Source of the DNA: Sacculina carcini
Taxonomy: Eukaryota; Arthropoda; Thecostraca; Sacculinidae
NCBI GenBank assembly: GCA_916048095.2
Contig: OU696578.1
Span: 74,501-138,500, forward strand
Length of the DNA stretch: 64,000 nucleotides
Direction: 5' to 3'
Shown: in pieces, positions 1-13,259 of the stretch
How positions within the stretch are numbered: the first letter of the stretch is position 1
Layout: the number at the start of each line of letters is the position of its first letter
Notes under the pieces: model-generated
Seen by the model: only the letters and a program-made list of their open reading frames with translations
Databases searched by the model: none
Told to the model about the DNA's origin: nothing
Program-made: the position numbers and the translations under genes

Positions 1-1688
1 ACTTAGGTAACACTTAGGGTACACTTAGGTAACACTTAGGGCACACTTAGGTAACACTTAGGGCACACTTAGGTAACACTTAGGGCACACTTAGGGCACA
101 CTTAGGTAACACTTAGGGCACACTGAGGTAACACTTAGGGCACACTTAGGTAACACTTAGGGCACACTTAGGTAACACTTAGGTAACACTTAGGGCATAC
201 TTGGGTAACACTTAGGGCACACTTAGGGCACACTTAGGTAACACTTAGGGCACACTGAGGTAACACTTAGGGCACACTTAGGTAACACTTAGGGCACACT
301 TAGGTAACACTTAAGGCACACTTAGGTAACACTTAGGGCACACTTAGGTAACACTTAGGGTACACTTAGGTAACACTTAGGGCACACTTATGTAACACTT
401 AGGGCACACTTAGGTAACACTTAGGTCACACTTAGGTAACACTTAGGGCATACTTAGGTAAAACTTAGGGCACACTTAGGTAACACTTAGGGCACACTTA
501 GGGCACACTTAGGTAACACTTAGGGCACACTTAGGTAACACTTAGGTAACACTTAGGTAACACTTAGGTAACACTTAGGGCACACTTAGGTAGCACTTGG
601 GGCACACTTAGGTAACACTTAGGGCACACTTAGGTAACACTTAGGGCACACTTAGGTAGCACTTAGGGCACACTTAGGGCACACTTAGGGCACACTTAGG
701 TAACACTTAGGGCACACTTAGGTAACACTTAGGGCACACTTAGGTAACACTTAGGGCACACTTAGGTAAAACTTAGGGCACACTTAGGTAACACTTAGGT
801 AACACTTAGGTAACACTTAGGGCACACTTAGGTAACACTTAGGGCACACTTAGGTAACACTTAGGTAACACTTAGGTAACACTTAGGGCACACTTAGGGC
901 ACACTTAGGTAACACTTAGGGCACACTTAGGGCACACTTAGGTAACACTTAGGTAACACTTAGGTAACACTTAGGTAACACTTAGGTAACACTTAAGTAA
1001 CACTTAGGGTACACTTAGGTAACACTTAGGGCACATTTAGGTAACACTTAGGGCACACTTAGGCAACACTTAGGGCATACTTAGGTAACACTTAGGGCAC
1101 ACTTAGGTAACACTTAGGGCACATTTAGGTAACACTTAGGGCACACTTAGGTAACACTTAGGGCACACTTAGGTAACACTTAGGTAACACTTAGGTAACA
1201 CTTAGGTAACACTTAGGTAACACTTAGGTAACACTTAGGGTACACTTAGGTAACACTTAGGGCACACTTAGGTAACACTTAGGGCACACTTAGGTAACAC
1301 TTAGGGCATACTTAGGTAACACTTAGGGCACACTTAGGTAACACTTAGGGCACACTTAGGTAACACTTAGGGTACACTTAGGTAACACTTAGGGCACACT
1401 TAGGTAACACTTAGGGCACACTTAGGCAACACTTAGGGCATACTTAGGCAACACTTAGGGCATACTTAGGTAACACTTAGGGCACACTTAGGTAACACTT
1501 AGGGCACACTTAGGTAACACTTAGGGCACACTTAGGTAACACTTAGGGCACAATTAGGTAACACTTAGGTAACACTTAGGTAACACTTAGGTAACACTTA
1601 GGTAACACTTAGGTAACACTTAGGGTACACTTAGGTAACACTTAGGGCACACTTAGGTAACACTTAGGGCACACTTAGGTAACACTTA
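1..1688 (+). repeat. Duplicated block, copy 1 (lag 9,504 bp)
   Basis: This block recurs at 9,505-11,192, a lag of 864 units. The ACTGAGG landmark (125 and 9,629), GCATACTTGGG (191 and 9,695), TTATGTAAC (391 and 9,895), TAGCACTTGG (595 and 10,099), TAAAAC (768 and 10,272), the double GCAAC/GCAT pair (1,426/1,448 and 10,930/10,952) and GCACAATT (1,551 and 11,055) all agree. The lag drops to 9,493 near 995 and returns to 9,504 by 1,426, so one unit was lost and another gained between them. The match ends near 1,689, where this copy has GGGTAC and the other GGGCAT. Confidence 0.85.
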
Positions 1689-2674
1689 GGGTACACTTAG
1701 GTAACACTTAGGGCACACTTAGGTAACACTTAGGGCACACTTAGGCAACACTTAGGGCATACTTAGGCAACACTTAGGGCATACTTAGGTAACACTTAAG
1801 GCACACTTAGGTAACACTTAGGGCACACTTAGGTAACACTTAGGGTACACTTAGGTAACACTTAGGGCACACTTATGTAACACTTAGGGCACACTTAGGT
1901 AACACTTAGGTCACACTTAGGTAACACTTAGGGCATACTTAGGTAAAACTTAGGGCACACTTAGGTAACACTTAGGTAACACTTAGGGCACACTTAGGTA
2001 ACACTTAGGTAACACTTAGGTAACACTTAGGTAACACTTAGGTAACACTTGGGGTACACTTAGGTAACACTTAGGTAACACTTAGGTAACACTTAGGTAA
2101 CACTTAGGTAACACTTAGGTAACACTTAGGGCACACTTAGGTAACACTTAGGTAACACTTAGGTAACACTTAGGTAACACTTAGGTAACACTTAGGTAAC
2201 ACTTAGGTAACACTTAGGGTACACTTAGGTAACACTTAGGGCACACTTAGGTAACACTTAGGTAACACTGAGGGTACACTTAGGTAACACTTAGGGCACA
2301 CTTAGGCAACACTTAGGGCATACTTAGGTAACACTTAGGGCACACTTAGGTAACACTTAGGGCACACTTAGGTAACACTTAGGGCACACTTAGGTAACAC
2401 TTAGGGCACACTTAGGTAACACTTAGGGCACACTTAGGTAACACTTAGGGCACACTTAGGTAACACTTAGGGCACACTTAGGTAACACTTAGGGCACACT
2501 TAGGTAACACTTAGGGCATACTTAGGTAACACTTAGGGCACACTTAGGTAACACTTAGGGCACACTTAGGTAACACTTAGGGCACACTTAGGCAACACTT
2601 AGGGCATACTTAGTTAACACTTAGGGCACACTTAGGTAACACTTAGGGCACACTTAGGTAACACTTAGGGTACA

Positions 2675-4874
2675 CTTAGGTAACACTTAGGGCACACTTA
2701 GGTAACACTTAGGGCACACTTAGGCAACACTTAGGGCATACTTAGGTAACACTTAGGGCACACTTAGGTAACACTTAGGGCACATTTAGGTAACACTTAG
2801 GGCACACTTAGGTAACACTTAGGGCACACTTAGGTAACACTTAGGGCACACTTAGGTAACACTTAGGGCACACTTAGGTAACACTTAGGGCACACTTAGG
2901 TAACACTTAGGGCACACTTAGGTAACACTTAGGGCATACTTAGGTAACACTTAGGGCACACTTAGGTAACACTTAGGGCACACTTAGGTAACACTTAGGG
3001 CACACTTAGGTAACACTTAGGGCACACTTACGTAACACTTAGGTAACACTTAGGTAACACTTAGGTAACACTTAGGGTACACTTAGGTAACACTTAGGTA
3101 ACACTTAGGTAACACTTAGGTAACACTTAGGTAACACTTAGGTAACACTTAGGTAACACTTAGGTAACACTTAGGTAACACTTAGGTAACACTTAGGGTA
3201 CACTTAGGTAACACTTAGGGCTCACTTAGGTAACACTTAGGGCATACTTAGGTAACACTTAGGGCACACTTAGGTAACACTTAGGTAACACTTAGGGTAC
3301 ACTTAGGTAACACTTAGGGCACACTTACGTAACACTTAGGTAACACTTAGGTAACACTTAGGGCACACTTAGGTAACACTTAGGTAACACTTAGGTAACA
3401 CTTAGGTAACACTTAGGGTACACTTAGGTAACACTTAGGGCTCACTTAGGTAACACTTAGGGCATACTTAGGTAACACTTAGGGCACACTTAGGTAACAC
3501 TTAGGTAACACTTAGGGTACACTTAGGTAACACTTAGGGCACACTTACGTAACACTTAGGTAACACTTAGGTAACACTTAGGGCACACTTAGGTAACACT
3601 TAGGTAACACTTAGGTAACACTTAGGGCACACTTAGGTAACACTTAGGGCACACTTACGTAACACTTAGGTAACACTTAGGTAACACTTAGGGCACACTT
3701 AGGTAACACTTAGGTAACACTTAGGTAACACTTAGGGCACACTTAGGTAACACTTAGGGCACACTTACGTAACACTTAGGTAACACTTAGGTAACACTTA
3801 GGTAACACTTAGGGCACACTTAGGTAACACTTAGGTAACACTTAGGTAACACTTAGGGCACACTTAGGTAACACTTAGGGCACACTTAGGTAACACTTAG
3901 GGCACACTTAGGTAACACTTAGGGCACACTTAGGTAACACTTAGGGCACACTTAGGGTACACTTAGGGCACACTTAGGTAACACTTAGGTAACACTTAGG
4001 GCACACTTAGGTAACACTTAGGGCACACTTAGGTAACACTTAGGTAACACTTAGGGCACACTTAGGTAACACTTAGGGCACACTTAGGTAACACTTAGGG
4101 CACACTTAGGTAACACTTAGGGCACACTTAGGTAACACTTAGGGCAAACTTAGGTAACACTTAGGGCACACTTAGGTAACACTTAGGGCACACTTAGGTA
4201 ACACTTAGGGCACACTTAGGTAACACTTAGGTAACACTTAGGTAACACTTAGGTAACACTTAGGTAACACTTGGGGTACACTTAGGTAACACTTAGGTAA
4301 CACTTAGGTAACACTTAGGTAACACTTAGGTAACACTTAGGTAACACTTAGGGCACACTTAGGTAACACTTAAGTAACACTTAGGTAACACTTAGGTAAC
4401 ACTTAGGTAACACTTAGGTAACACTTAGGTAACACTTAGGGTACACTTAGGTAACACTTAGGGCACACTTAGGTAACACTTAGGTAACACTGAGGGTACA
4501 CTTAGGTAACACTTAGGGCACACTTAGGTAACACTTAGGGCACACTTAGGTAACACTTAGGGCATACTTAGGTAACACTTAGGGCACACTTAGGTAACAC
4601 TTAGGGCACACTTAGGTAACACTTAGGTAACACTTAGGTAACACTTAGGTAACACTTAGGGCACACTTAGGTAGCACTTAGGGCACACTTAGGTAACATT
4701 TAGGGCACACTTAGGTAACACTTAGGGCACACTTAGGTAGCACTTAGGGCACACTTAGGGCACACTTAGGGCACACTTAGGTAACACTTAGGTAACACTT
4801 AGGACACACTTAGGTAACACTTAGGGCACACTTAGGTAACACTTAGGGCATACTTAGGTAACACTTAGGGCACA
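2675..4874 (+). repeat. 2,200-bp (200-unit) tandem block, copy 1
   Basis: The following 2,200 bp repeats this block. Shared marks are CATTTAGG at about 2,784 and 4,984, five TTACGTAAC sites (3,029, 3,326, 3,546, 3,656 and 3,766, each recurring 2,200 bp on), GGGCTCACTT at 3,221 and 3,431, ACTTGGGGTAC near 4,271, TAGCACTT at 4,672 and GGACAC at about 4,803. Within the block the last TTACGTAAC sites are spaced 220, 110 and 110 bp, showing smaller internal duplications. It also holds a run of 11 consecutive A units (about 3,081-3,201). The left boundary is set by differences at 2,651 and 2,671. Confidence 0.9.
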
Positions 4875-7120
4875 CTTAGGTAACACTTAGGGCACACTTA
4901 GGTAACACTTAGGGCACACTTAGGCAACACTTAGGGCATACTTAGGTAACACTTAGGGCACACTTAGGTAACACTTAGGGCACATTTAGGTAACACTTAG
5001 GGCACACTTAGGTAACACTTAGGGCACACTTAGGTAACACTTAGGGCACACTTAGGTAACACTTAGGGCACACTTAGGTAACACTTAGGGCACACTTAGG
5101 TAACACTTAGGGCACACTTAGGTAACACTTAGGGCATACTTAGGTAACACTTAGGGCACACTTAGGTAACACTTAGGGCACACTTAGGTAACACTTAGGG
5201 CACACTTAGGTAACACTTAGGGCACACTTACGTAACACTTAGGTAACACTTAGGTAACACTTAGGTAACACTTAGGGTACACTTAGGTAACACTTAGGTA
5301 ACACTTAGGTAACACTTAGGTAACACTTAGGTAACACTTAGGTAACACTTAGGTAACACTTAGGTAACACTTAGGTAACACTTAGGTAACACTTAGGGTA
5401 CACTTAGGTAACACTTAGGGCTCACTTAGGTAACACTTAGGGCATACTTAGGTAACACTTAGGGCACACTTAGGTAACACTTAGGTAACACTTAGGGTAC
5501 ACTTAGGTAACACTTAGGGCACACTTACGTAACACTTAGGTAACACTTAGGTAACACTTAGGGCACACTTAGGTAACACTTAGGTAACACTTAGGTAACA
5601 CTTAGGTAACACTTAGGGTACACTTAGGTAACACTTAGGGCTCACTTAGGTAACACTTAGGGCATACTTAGGTAACACTTAGGGCACACTTAGGTAACAC
5701 TTAGGTAACACTTAGGGTACACTTAGGTAACACTTAGGGCACACTTACGTAACACTTAGGTAACACTTAGGTAACACTTAGGGCACACTTAGGTAACACT
5801 TAGGTAACACTTAGGTAACACTTAGGGCACACTTAGGTAACACTTAGGGCACACTTACGTAACACTTAGGTAACACTTAGGTAACACTTAGGGCACACTT
5901 AGGTAACACTTAGGTAACACTTAGGTAACACTTAGGGCACACTTAGGTAACACTTAGGGCACACTTACGTAACACTTAGGTAACACTTAGGTAACACTTA
6001 GGTAACACTTAGGGCACACTTAGGTAACACTTAGGTAACACTTAGGTAACACTTAGGGCACACTTAGGTAACACTTAGGGCACACTTAGGTAACACTTAG
6101 GGCACACTTAGGTAACACTTAGGGCACACTTAGGTAACACTTAGGGCACACTTAGGGTACACTTAGGGCACACTTAGGTAACACTTAGGTAACACTTAGG
6201 GCACACTTAGGTAACACTTAGGGCACACTTAGGTAACACTTAGGTAACACTTAGGGCACACTTAGGTAACACTTAGGGCACACTTAGGTAACACTTAGGG
6301 CACACTTAGGTAACACTTAGGGCACACTTAGGTAACACTTAGGGCAAACTTAGGTAACACTTAGGGCACACTTAGGTAACACTTAGGGCACACTTAGGTA
6401 ACACTTAGGGCACACTTAGGTAACACTTAGGTAACACTTAGGTAACACTTAGGTAACACTTAGGTAACACTTGGGGTACACTTAGGTAACACTTAGGTAA
6501 CACTTAGGTAACACTTAGGTAACACTTAGGTAACACTTAGGTAACACTTAGGGCACACTTAGGTAACACTTAAGTAACACTTAGGTAACACTTAGGTAAC
6601 ACTTAGGTAACACTTAGGTAACACTTAGGTAACACTTAGGGTACACTTAGGTAACACTTAGGGCACACTTAGGTAACACTTAGGTAACACTGAGGGTACA
6701 CTTAGGTAACACTTAGGGCACACTTAGGTAACACTTAGGGCACACTTAGGTAACACTTAGGGCATACTTAGGTAACACTTAGGGCACACTTAGGTAACAC
6801 TTAGGGCACACTTAGGTAACACTTAGGTAACACTTAGGTAACACTTAGGTAACACTTAGGGCACACTTAGGTAGCACTTAGGGCACACTTAGGTAACATT
6901 TAGGGCACACTTAGGTAACACTTAGGGCACACTTAGGTAGCACTTAGGGCACACTTAGGGCACACTTAGGGCACACTTAGGTAACACTTAGGTAACACTT
7001 AGGACACACTTAGGTAACACTTAGGGCACACTTAGGTAACACTTAGGGCATACTTAGGTAACACTTAGGGCACACTTAGGTAACACTTAGGGCACACTTA
7101 GGTAACACTTAGGGCACACT
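4875..7120 (+). repeat. 2,200-bp tandem block, copy 2 with short extension
   Basis: This is the second tandem copy of the 200-unit block, with TTACGTAAC sites at 5,229, 5,526, 5,746, 5,856 and 5,966 and ACTTGGGGTAC near 6,471. The match to copy 1 ends at about 7,121, where GCAAC/GCAT of the first copy (4,923) is replaced by ordinary A and B units. I saw no substitution between the copies at the marks I compared. Confidence 0.9.
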
Positions 7121-9504
7121 TAGGTAACACTTAGGGCACACTTAGGTAACACTTAGGGCACACTTAGGTAACACTTAGGGCACACTTAGGTAACACTTAG
7201 GGCACACTTAGGTAACACTTAGGTAACACTTAGGGCACACTTAGGTAACACTTAGGGCACACTTAGGTAACACTTAGGTAACACTTAGGTAACACTTAGG
7301 GCACACTTAGGGCACACTTAGGTAACACTTAGGGCACACTTAGGGCACACTTAGGTAACACTTAGGGCACACTTAGGCAACACTTAGGGCATACTTAGGT
7401 AACACTTAGGGCACACTTAGGTAACACTTAGGGTACACTTAGGTAACACTTAGGGTACACTTAGGTAACACTTAGGGCACACTTATGTAACACTTAGGGC
7501 ACACTTAGGTAACACTTAGGTCACACTTAGGTAACACTTAGGGCATACTTAGGTAAAACTTAGGGCACACTTAGGTAACACTTAGGGCACACTTAGGGCA
7601 CACTTAGGGCACACTTAGGTAACACTTAGGTAACACTTAGGACACACTTAGGTAACACTTAGGGCACAATTAGGTAACACTTAGGGCATACTTAGGTAAC
7701 ACTTAGGGCACACTTAGGTAACACTTAGGGCACACTTAGGTAACACTTAGGGCACACTTAGGTAACACTTAGGGCATACTTAGGTAACACTTAGGGCACA
7801 CTTAGGTAACACTTAGGGCACACTTAGGTAACACTTAGGGTACACTTAGGTAACACTTAGGGCACACTTAGGTAACACTTAGGGCACACTTAGGCAACAC
7901 TTAGGGCATACTTAGGTAACACTTAGGGCACACTTAGGTAACACTTAGGGCACACTTAGGTAACACTTAGGGTACACTTAGGTAACACTTAGGGCACACT
8001 TATGTAACACTTAGGGCACACTTAGGTAACACTTAGGTCACACTTAGGTAACACTTAGGGCATACTTAGGTAAAACTTAGGGCACACTTAGGTAACACTT
8101 AGGGCACACTTAGGGCACACTTAGGGCACACTTAGGTAACACTTAGGTAACACTTAGGACACACTTAGGTAACACTTAGGGCACAATTAGGTAACACTTA
8201 GGGCATACTTAGGTAACACTTAGGGCACACTTAAGTAACACTTAGGGCACACTTAGGTAACACTTAGGGCACACTTAGGTAACACTTAAGGCACACTTAG
8301 GTAACACTTAGGGCACACTTAGGTAACACTTAGGGTACACTTAGGTAACACTTAGGGCACACTTATGTAACACTTAGGGCACACTTAGGTAACACTTAGG
8401 TCACACTTAGGTAACACTTAGGGCATACTTAGGTAAAACTTAGGGCACACTTAGGTAACACTTAGGGCACACTTAGGGCACACTTAGGTAACACTTAGGG
8501 CACACTTAGGTAACACTTAGGTAACACTTAGGTAACACTTAGGTAACACTTAGGGCACACTTAGGTAGCACTTAGGGCACACTTAGGTAACACTTAGGGC
8601 ACACTTAGGTAACACTTAGGGCACACTTAGGTAGCACTTAGGGCACACTTAGGGCACACTTAGGGCACACTTAGGTAACACTTAGGTAACACTTAGGACA
8701 CACTTAGGTAACACTTAGGGCACAATTAGGTAACACTTAGGGCATACTTAGGTAACACTTAGGGCACACTTAGGTAACACTTAGGGCACACTTAGGTAAC
8801 ACTTAGGGCACACTTAGGTAACACTTAGGGCACACTTAGGTAACACTTAGGGCACACTTAGGTAACACTTAGGGCACACTTAGGTAACACTTAGGGCACA
8901 CTTAGGTAACACTTAGGTAACACTTAGGGCACACTTAGGTAACACTTAGGGCACACTTAGGTAACACTTAGGTAACACTTAGGTAACACTTAGGGCACAC
9001 TTAGGGCACACTTAGGTAACACTTAGGGCACACTTAGGGCACACTTAGGTAACACTTAGGGCACACTGAGGTAACACTTAGGGCACACTTAGGTAACACT
9101 TAGGTAACACTTAGGTAACACTTAAGTAACACTTAGGGTACACTTAGGTAACACTTAGGGCACATTTAGGTAACACTTAGGGCACACTTAGGCAACACTT
9201 AGGGCATACTTAGGTAACACTTAGGGCACACTTAGGTAACACTTAGGGCACACTTAGGTAACACTTAGGGCACACTTAGGTAACACTTAGGGCACACTTA
9301 GGTAACACTTAGGTAACACTTAGGTAACACTTAGGTAACACTTAGGTAACACTTAGGTAACACTTAGGGTACACTTAGGTAACACTTAGGGTACACTTAG
9401 GTAACACTTAGGGCACACTTAGGTAACACTTAGGGCACACTTAGGTAACACTTAGGGCATACTTAGGTAACACTTAGGGCACACTTAGGTAACACTTAGG
9501 GCAC

Positions 9505-11192
9505 ACTTAGGTAACACTTAGGGTACACTTAGGTAACACTTAGGGCACACTTAGGTAACACTTAGGGCACACTTAGGTAACACTTAGGGCACACTTAGGG
9601 CACACTTAGGTAACACTTAGGGCACACTGAGGTAACACTTAGGGCACACTTAGGTAACACTTAGGGCACACTTAGGTAACACTTAGGTAACACTTAGGGC
9701 ATACTTGGGTAACACTTAGGGCACACTTAGGGCACACTTAGGTAACACTTAGGGCACACTGAGGTAACACTTAGGGCACACTTAGGTAACACTTAGGGCA
9801 CACTTAGGTAACACTTAAGGCACACTTAGGTAACACTTAGGGCACACTTAGGTAACACTTAGGGTACACTTAGGTAACACTTAGGGCACACTTATGTAAC
9901 ACTTAGGGCACACTTAGGTAACACTTAGGTCACACTTAGGTAACACTTAGGGCATACTTAGGTAAAACTTAGGGCACACTTAGGTAACACTTAGGGCACA
10001 CTTAGGGCACACTTAGGTAACACTTAGGGCACACTTAGGTAACACTTAGGTAACACTTAGGTAACACTTAGGTAACACTTAGGGCACACTTAGGTAGCAC
10101 TTGGGGCACACTTAGGTAACACTTAGGGCACACTTAGGTAACACTTAGGGCACACTTAGGTAGCACTTAGGGCACACTTAGGGCACACTTAGGGCACACT
10201 TAGGTAACACTTAGGGCACACTTAGGTAACACTTAGGGCACACTTAGGTAACACTTAGGGCACACTTAGGTAAAACTTAGGGCACACTTAGGTAACACTT
10301 AGGTAACACTTAGGTAACACTTAGGGCACACTTAGGTAACACTTAGGGCACACTTAGGTAACACTTAGGTAACACTTAGGTAACACTTAGGGCACACTTA
10401 GGGCACACTTAGGTAACACTTAGGGCACACTTAGGGCACACTTAGGTAACACTTAGGTAACACTTAGGTAACACTTAGGTAACACTTAAGTAACACTTAG
10501 GGTACACTTAGGTAACACTTAGGGCACATTTAGGTAACACTTAGGGCACACTTAGGCAACACTTAGGGCATACTTAGGTAACACTTAGGGCACACTTAGG
10601 TAACACTTAGGGCACATTTAGGTAACACTTAGGGCACACTTAGGTAACACTTAGGGCACACTTAGGTAACACTTAGGTAACACTTAGGTAACACTTAGGT
10701 AACACTTAGGTAACACTTAGGTAACACTTAGGGTACACTTAGGTAACACTTAGGGCACACTTAGGTAACACTTAGGGCACACTTAGGTAACACTTAGGGC
10801 ATACTTAGGTAACACTTAGGGCACACTTAGGTAACACTTAGGGCACACTTAGGTAACACTTAGGTAACACTTAGGGTACACTTAGGTAACACTTAGGGCA
10901 CACTTAGGTAACACTTAGGGCACACTTAGGCAACACTTAGGGCATACTTAGGCAACACTTAGGGCATACTTAGGTAACACTTAGGGCACACTTAGGTAAC
11001 ACTTAGGGCACACTTAGGTAACACTTAGGGCACACTTAGGTAACACTTAGGGCACAATTAGGTAACACTTAGGTAACACTTAGGTAACACTTAGGTAACA
11101 CTTAGGTAACACTTAGGTAACACTTAGGGTACACTTAGGTAACACTTAGGGCACACTTAGGTAACACTTAGGGCACACTTAGGTAACACTTA
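9505..11192 (+). repeat. Duplicated block, copy 2 (lag 9,504 bp)
   Basis: This is the partner of 1-1,688. The compensating one-unit changes lie in the A run before ACTTAAG (10,488) and in the extra A unit before GGGTAC near 10,868. Because the surrounding 13 kb is itself duplicated at a lag of 16,797, the same block is also expected at 16,798-18,485 and 26,302-27,989; landmarks such as TTATGTAAC at 17,188 and 26,692 agree with this. Confidence 0.83.
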
Positions 11193-13259
11193 GGGCATAC
11201 TTAGGTAACACTTAGGGCACACTTAGGTAACACTTAGGGCACACTTAGGTAACACTTAGGGTACACTTAGGTAACACTTAGGGCACACTTAGGTAACACT
11301 TAGGGCACACTTAGGCAACACTTAGGGCATACTTAGGTAACACTTAGGGCACACTTAGGTAACACTTAGGGCACACTTAGGTAACACTTAGGGCACACTT
11401 AGGTAACACTTAGGGCACACTTAGGTAACACTTAGGGCACACTTAGGGCACACTTAGGTAACACTTAGGGCACACTTAGGGCACACTTAGGTAACACTTA
11501 GGGCACACTGAGGTAACACTTAGGGCACACTTAGGTAACACTTAGGTAACACTTGGGTAACGCTTAGGTAACACTTAGGTAACACTTAGGTAACACTTAG
11601 GTAACACTTAGGGTACACTTAGGTACCACTTAGGGCACACTTAGGTAACACTTAGGGCACACTTAGGCAACACTTAGGGCATACTTAGGTAACACTTAGG
11701 GCACACTTAGGTAACACTTAGGGCACACTTAGGTAACACTTAGGGCACACTTAGGTAACACTTAGGGCACACTTAGGTAACACTTAGGTAACACTTAGGT
11801 AACACTTAGGTAACACTTAGGGTACACTTAGGTAACACTTAGGGCACACTTAGGTAACACTTAGGGCACACTTAGGTAACACTTAGGGCACACGTAGGTA
11901 ACACTTAGGGCACACGTAGGTAACACTTAGGGCACACTTAGGTAACACTTAGGGCACACTTAGGTAACACTTAGGTAACACTTAGGGCACACGTAGGTAA
12001 CACTTAGGGCACACTTAGGTAACACTTAGGGCACACTTAGGTAACACTTAGGTAACACTTAGGGCACACTTAGGTAACACTTAGGGCACACTTAGGTAAC
12101 ACTTAGGGCACACTTAGGTAACACTTAGGGCACACTTAGGTAACACTTAGGGCACACTTAGGTAACACTTAGGGCACACTTAGGTAACACTTAGGTAACA
12201 CTTAGGTAACACTTAGGTAACACTTAGGTAACACTTAGGTAACACTTAGGTAACACTTAGGGTACACTTAGGTAACACTTAGGTAACACTTAGGTAACAC
12301 TTAGGTAACACTTAGGTAACACTTAGGTAACACTTAGGGTACACTTAGGTAACACTTAGGGCACACTTAGGTAACACTTAGGGCACACTTAGGTAACACT
12401 TAGGGCATACTTAGGTAACACTTAGGGCACACTTAGGTAACACTTAGGGCACACTTAGGGCACACTTAGGTAACACTTAGGGCACACTTAGGTAACACTT
12501 AGGGCACACGTAGGTAACACTTAGGGCACACTTAGGTAACACTTAGGGCACACTTAGGTAACACTTTGGGCACACTTAGGTAACACTTAGGTAACACTTA
12601 GGGCACACTTAGGTAACACTTAGGGCACACTTAGGGCACACTTAGGTAACACTTAGGGCACACTGAGGTAACACTTAGGGCACACTTAGGTAACACTTAG
12701 GGCACACTTAGGTAACACTTAGGTAACACTTAGGGCACACTTGGGTAACACCTAGGGCACACTTAGGGCTCACTTAGGTAACACTTAGGGCACAATGAGG
12801 TAACACTTAGGGCACACTTAGGTAACACTTAGGGCACACTTAGGTAACACTTAGGGCACACTTAGGTAACACTTAGGGCACACTTAGGTAACACTTAGGG
12901 CACACTTAGGTAACACTTAGGGCAAACTTAGGTAACACTTAGGGCACACTTAGGTAACACTTAGGGCACACTTAGGTAACACTTAGGGCACACTTAGGTA
13001 ACACTTAGGGCACACTTAGGTAACACTTAGGGCACACTTAGGTAACACTTAGGGCATACTTAGGTAACACTTAGGGCACACTTAGGTAACACTTAGGGCA
13101 CACTTAGGGCACACTTAGGTAACACTTAGGGCACACTTAGGTAACACTTAGGTAACACTTAGGGCATACTTGGGTAACACTTAGGGCACACTTAGGGCAC
13201 ACTTAGGTAACACTTAGGGCACACTGAGGTAACACTTAGGTAACACTTAGGTAACACTT

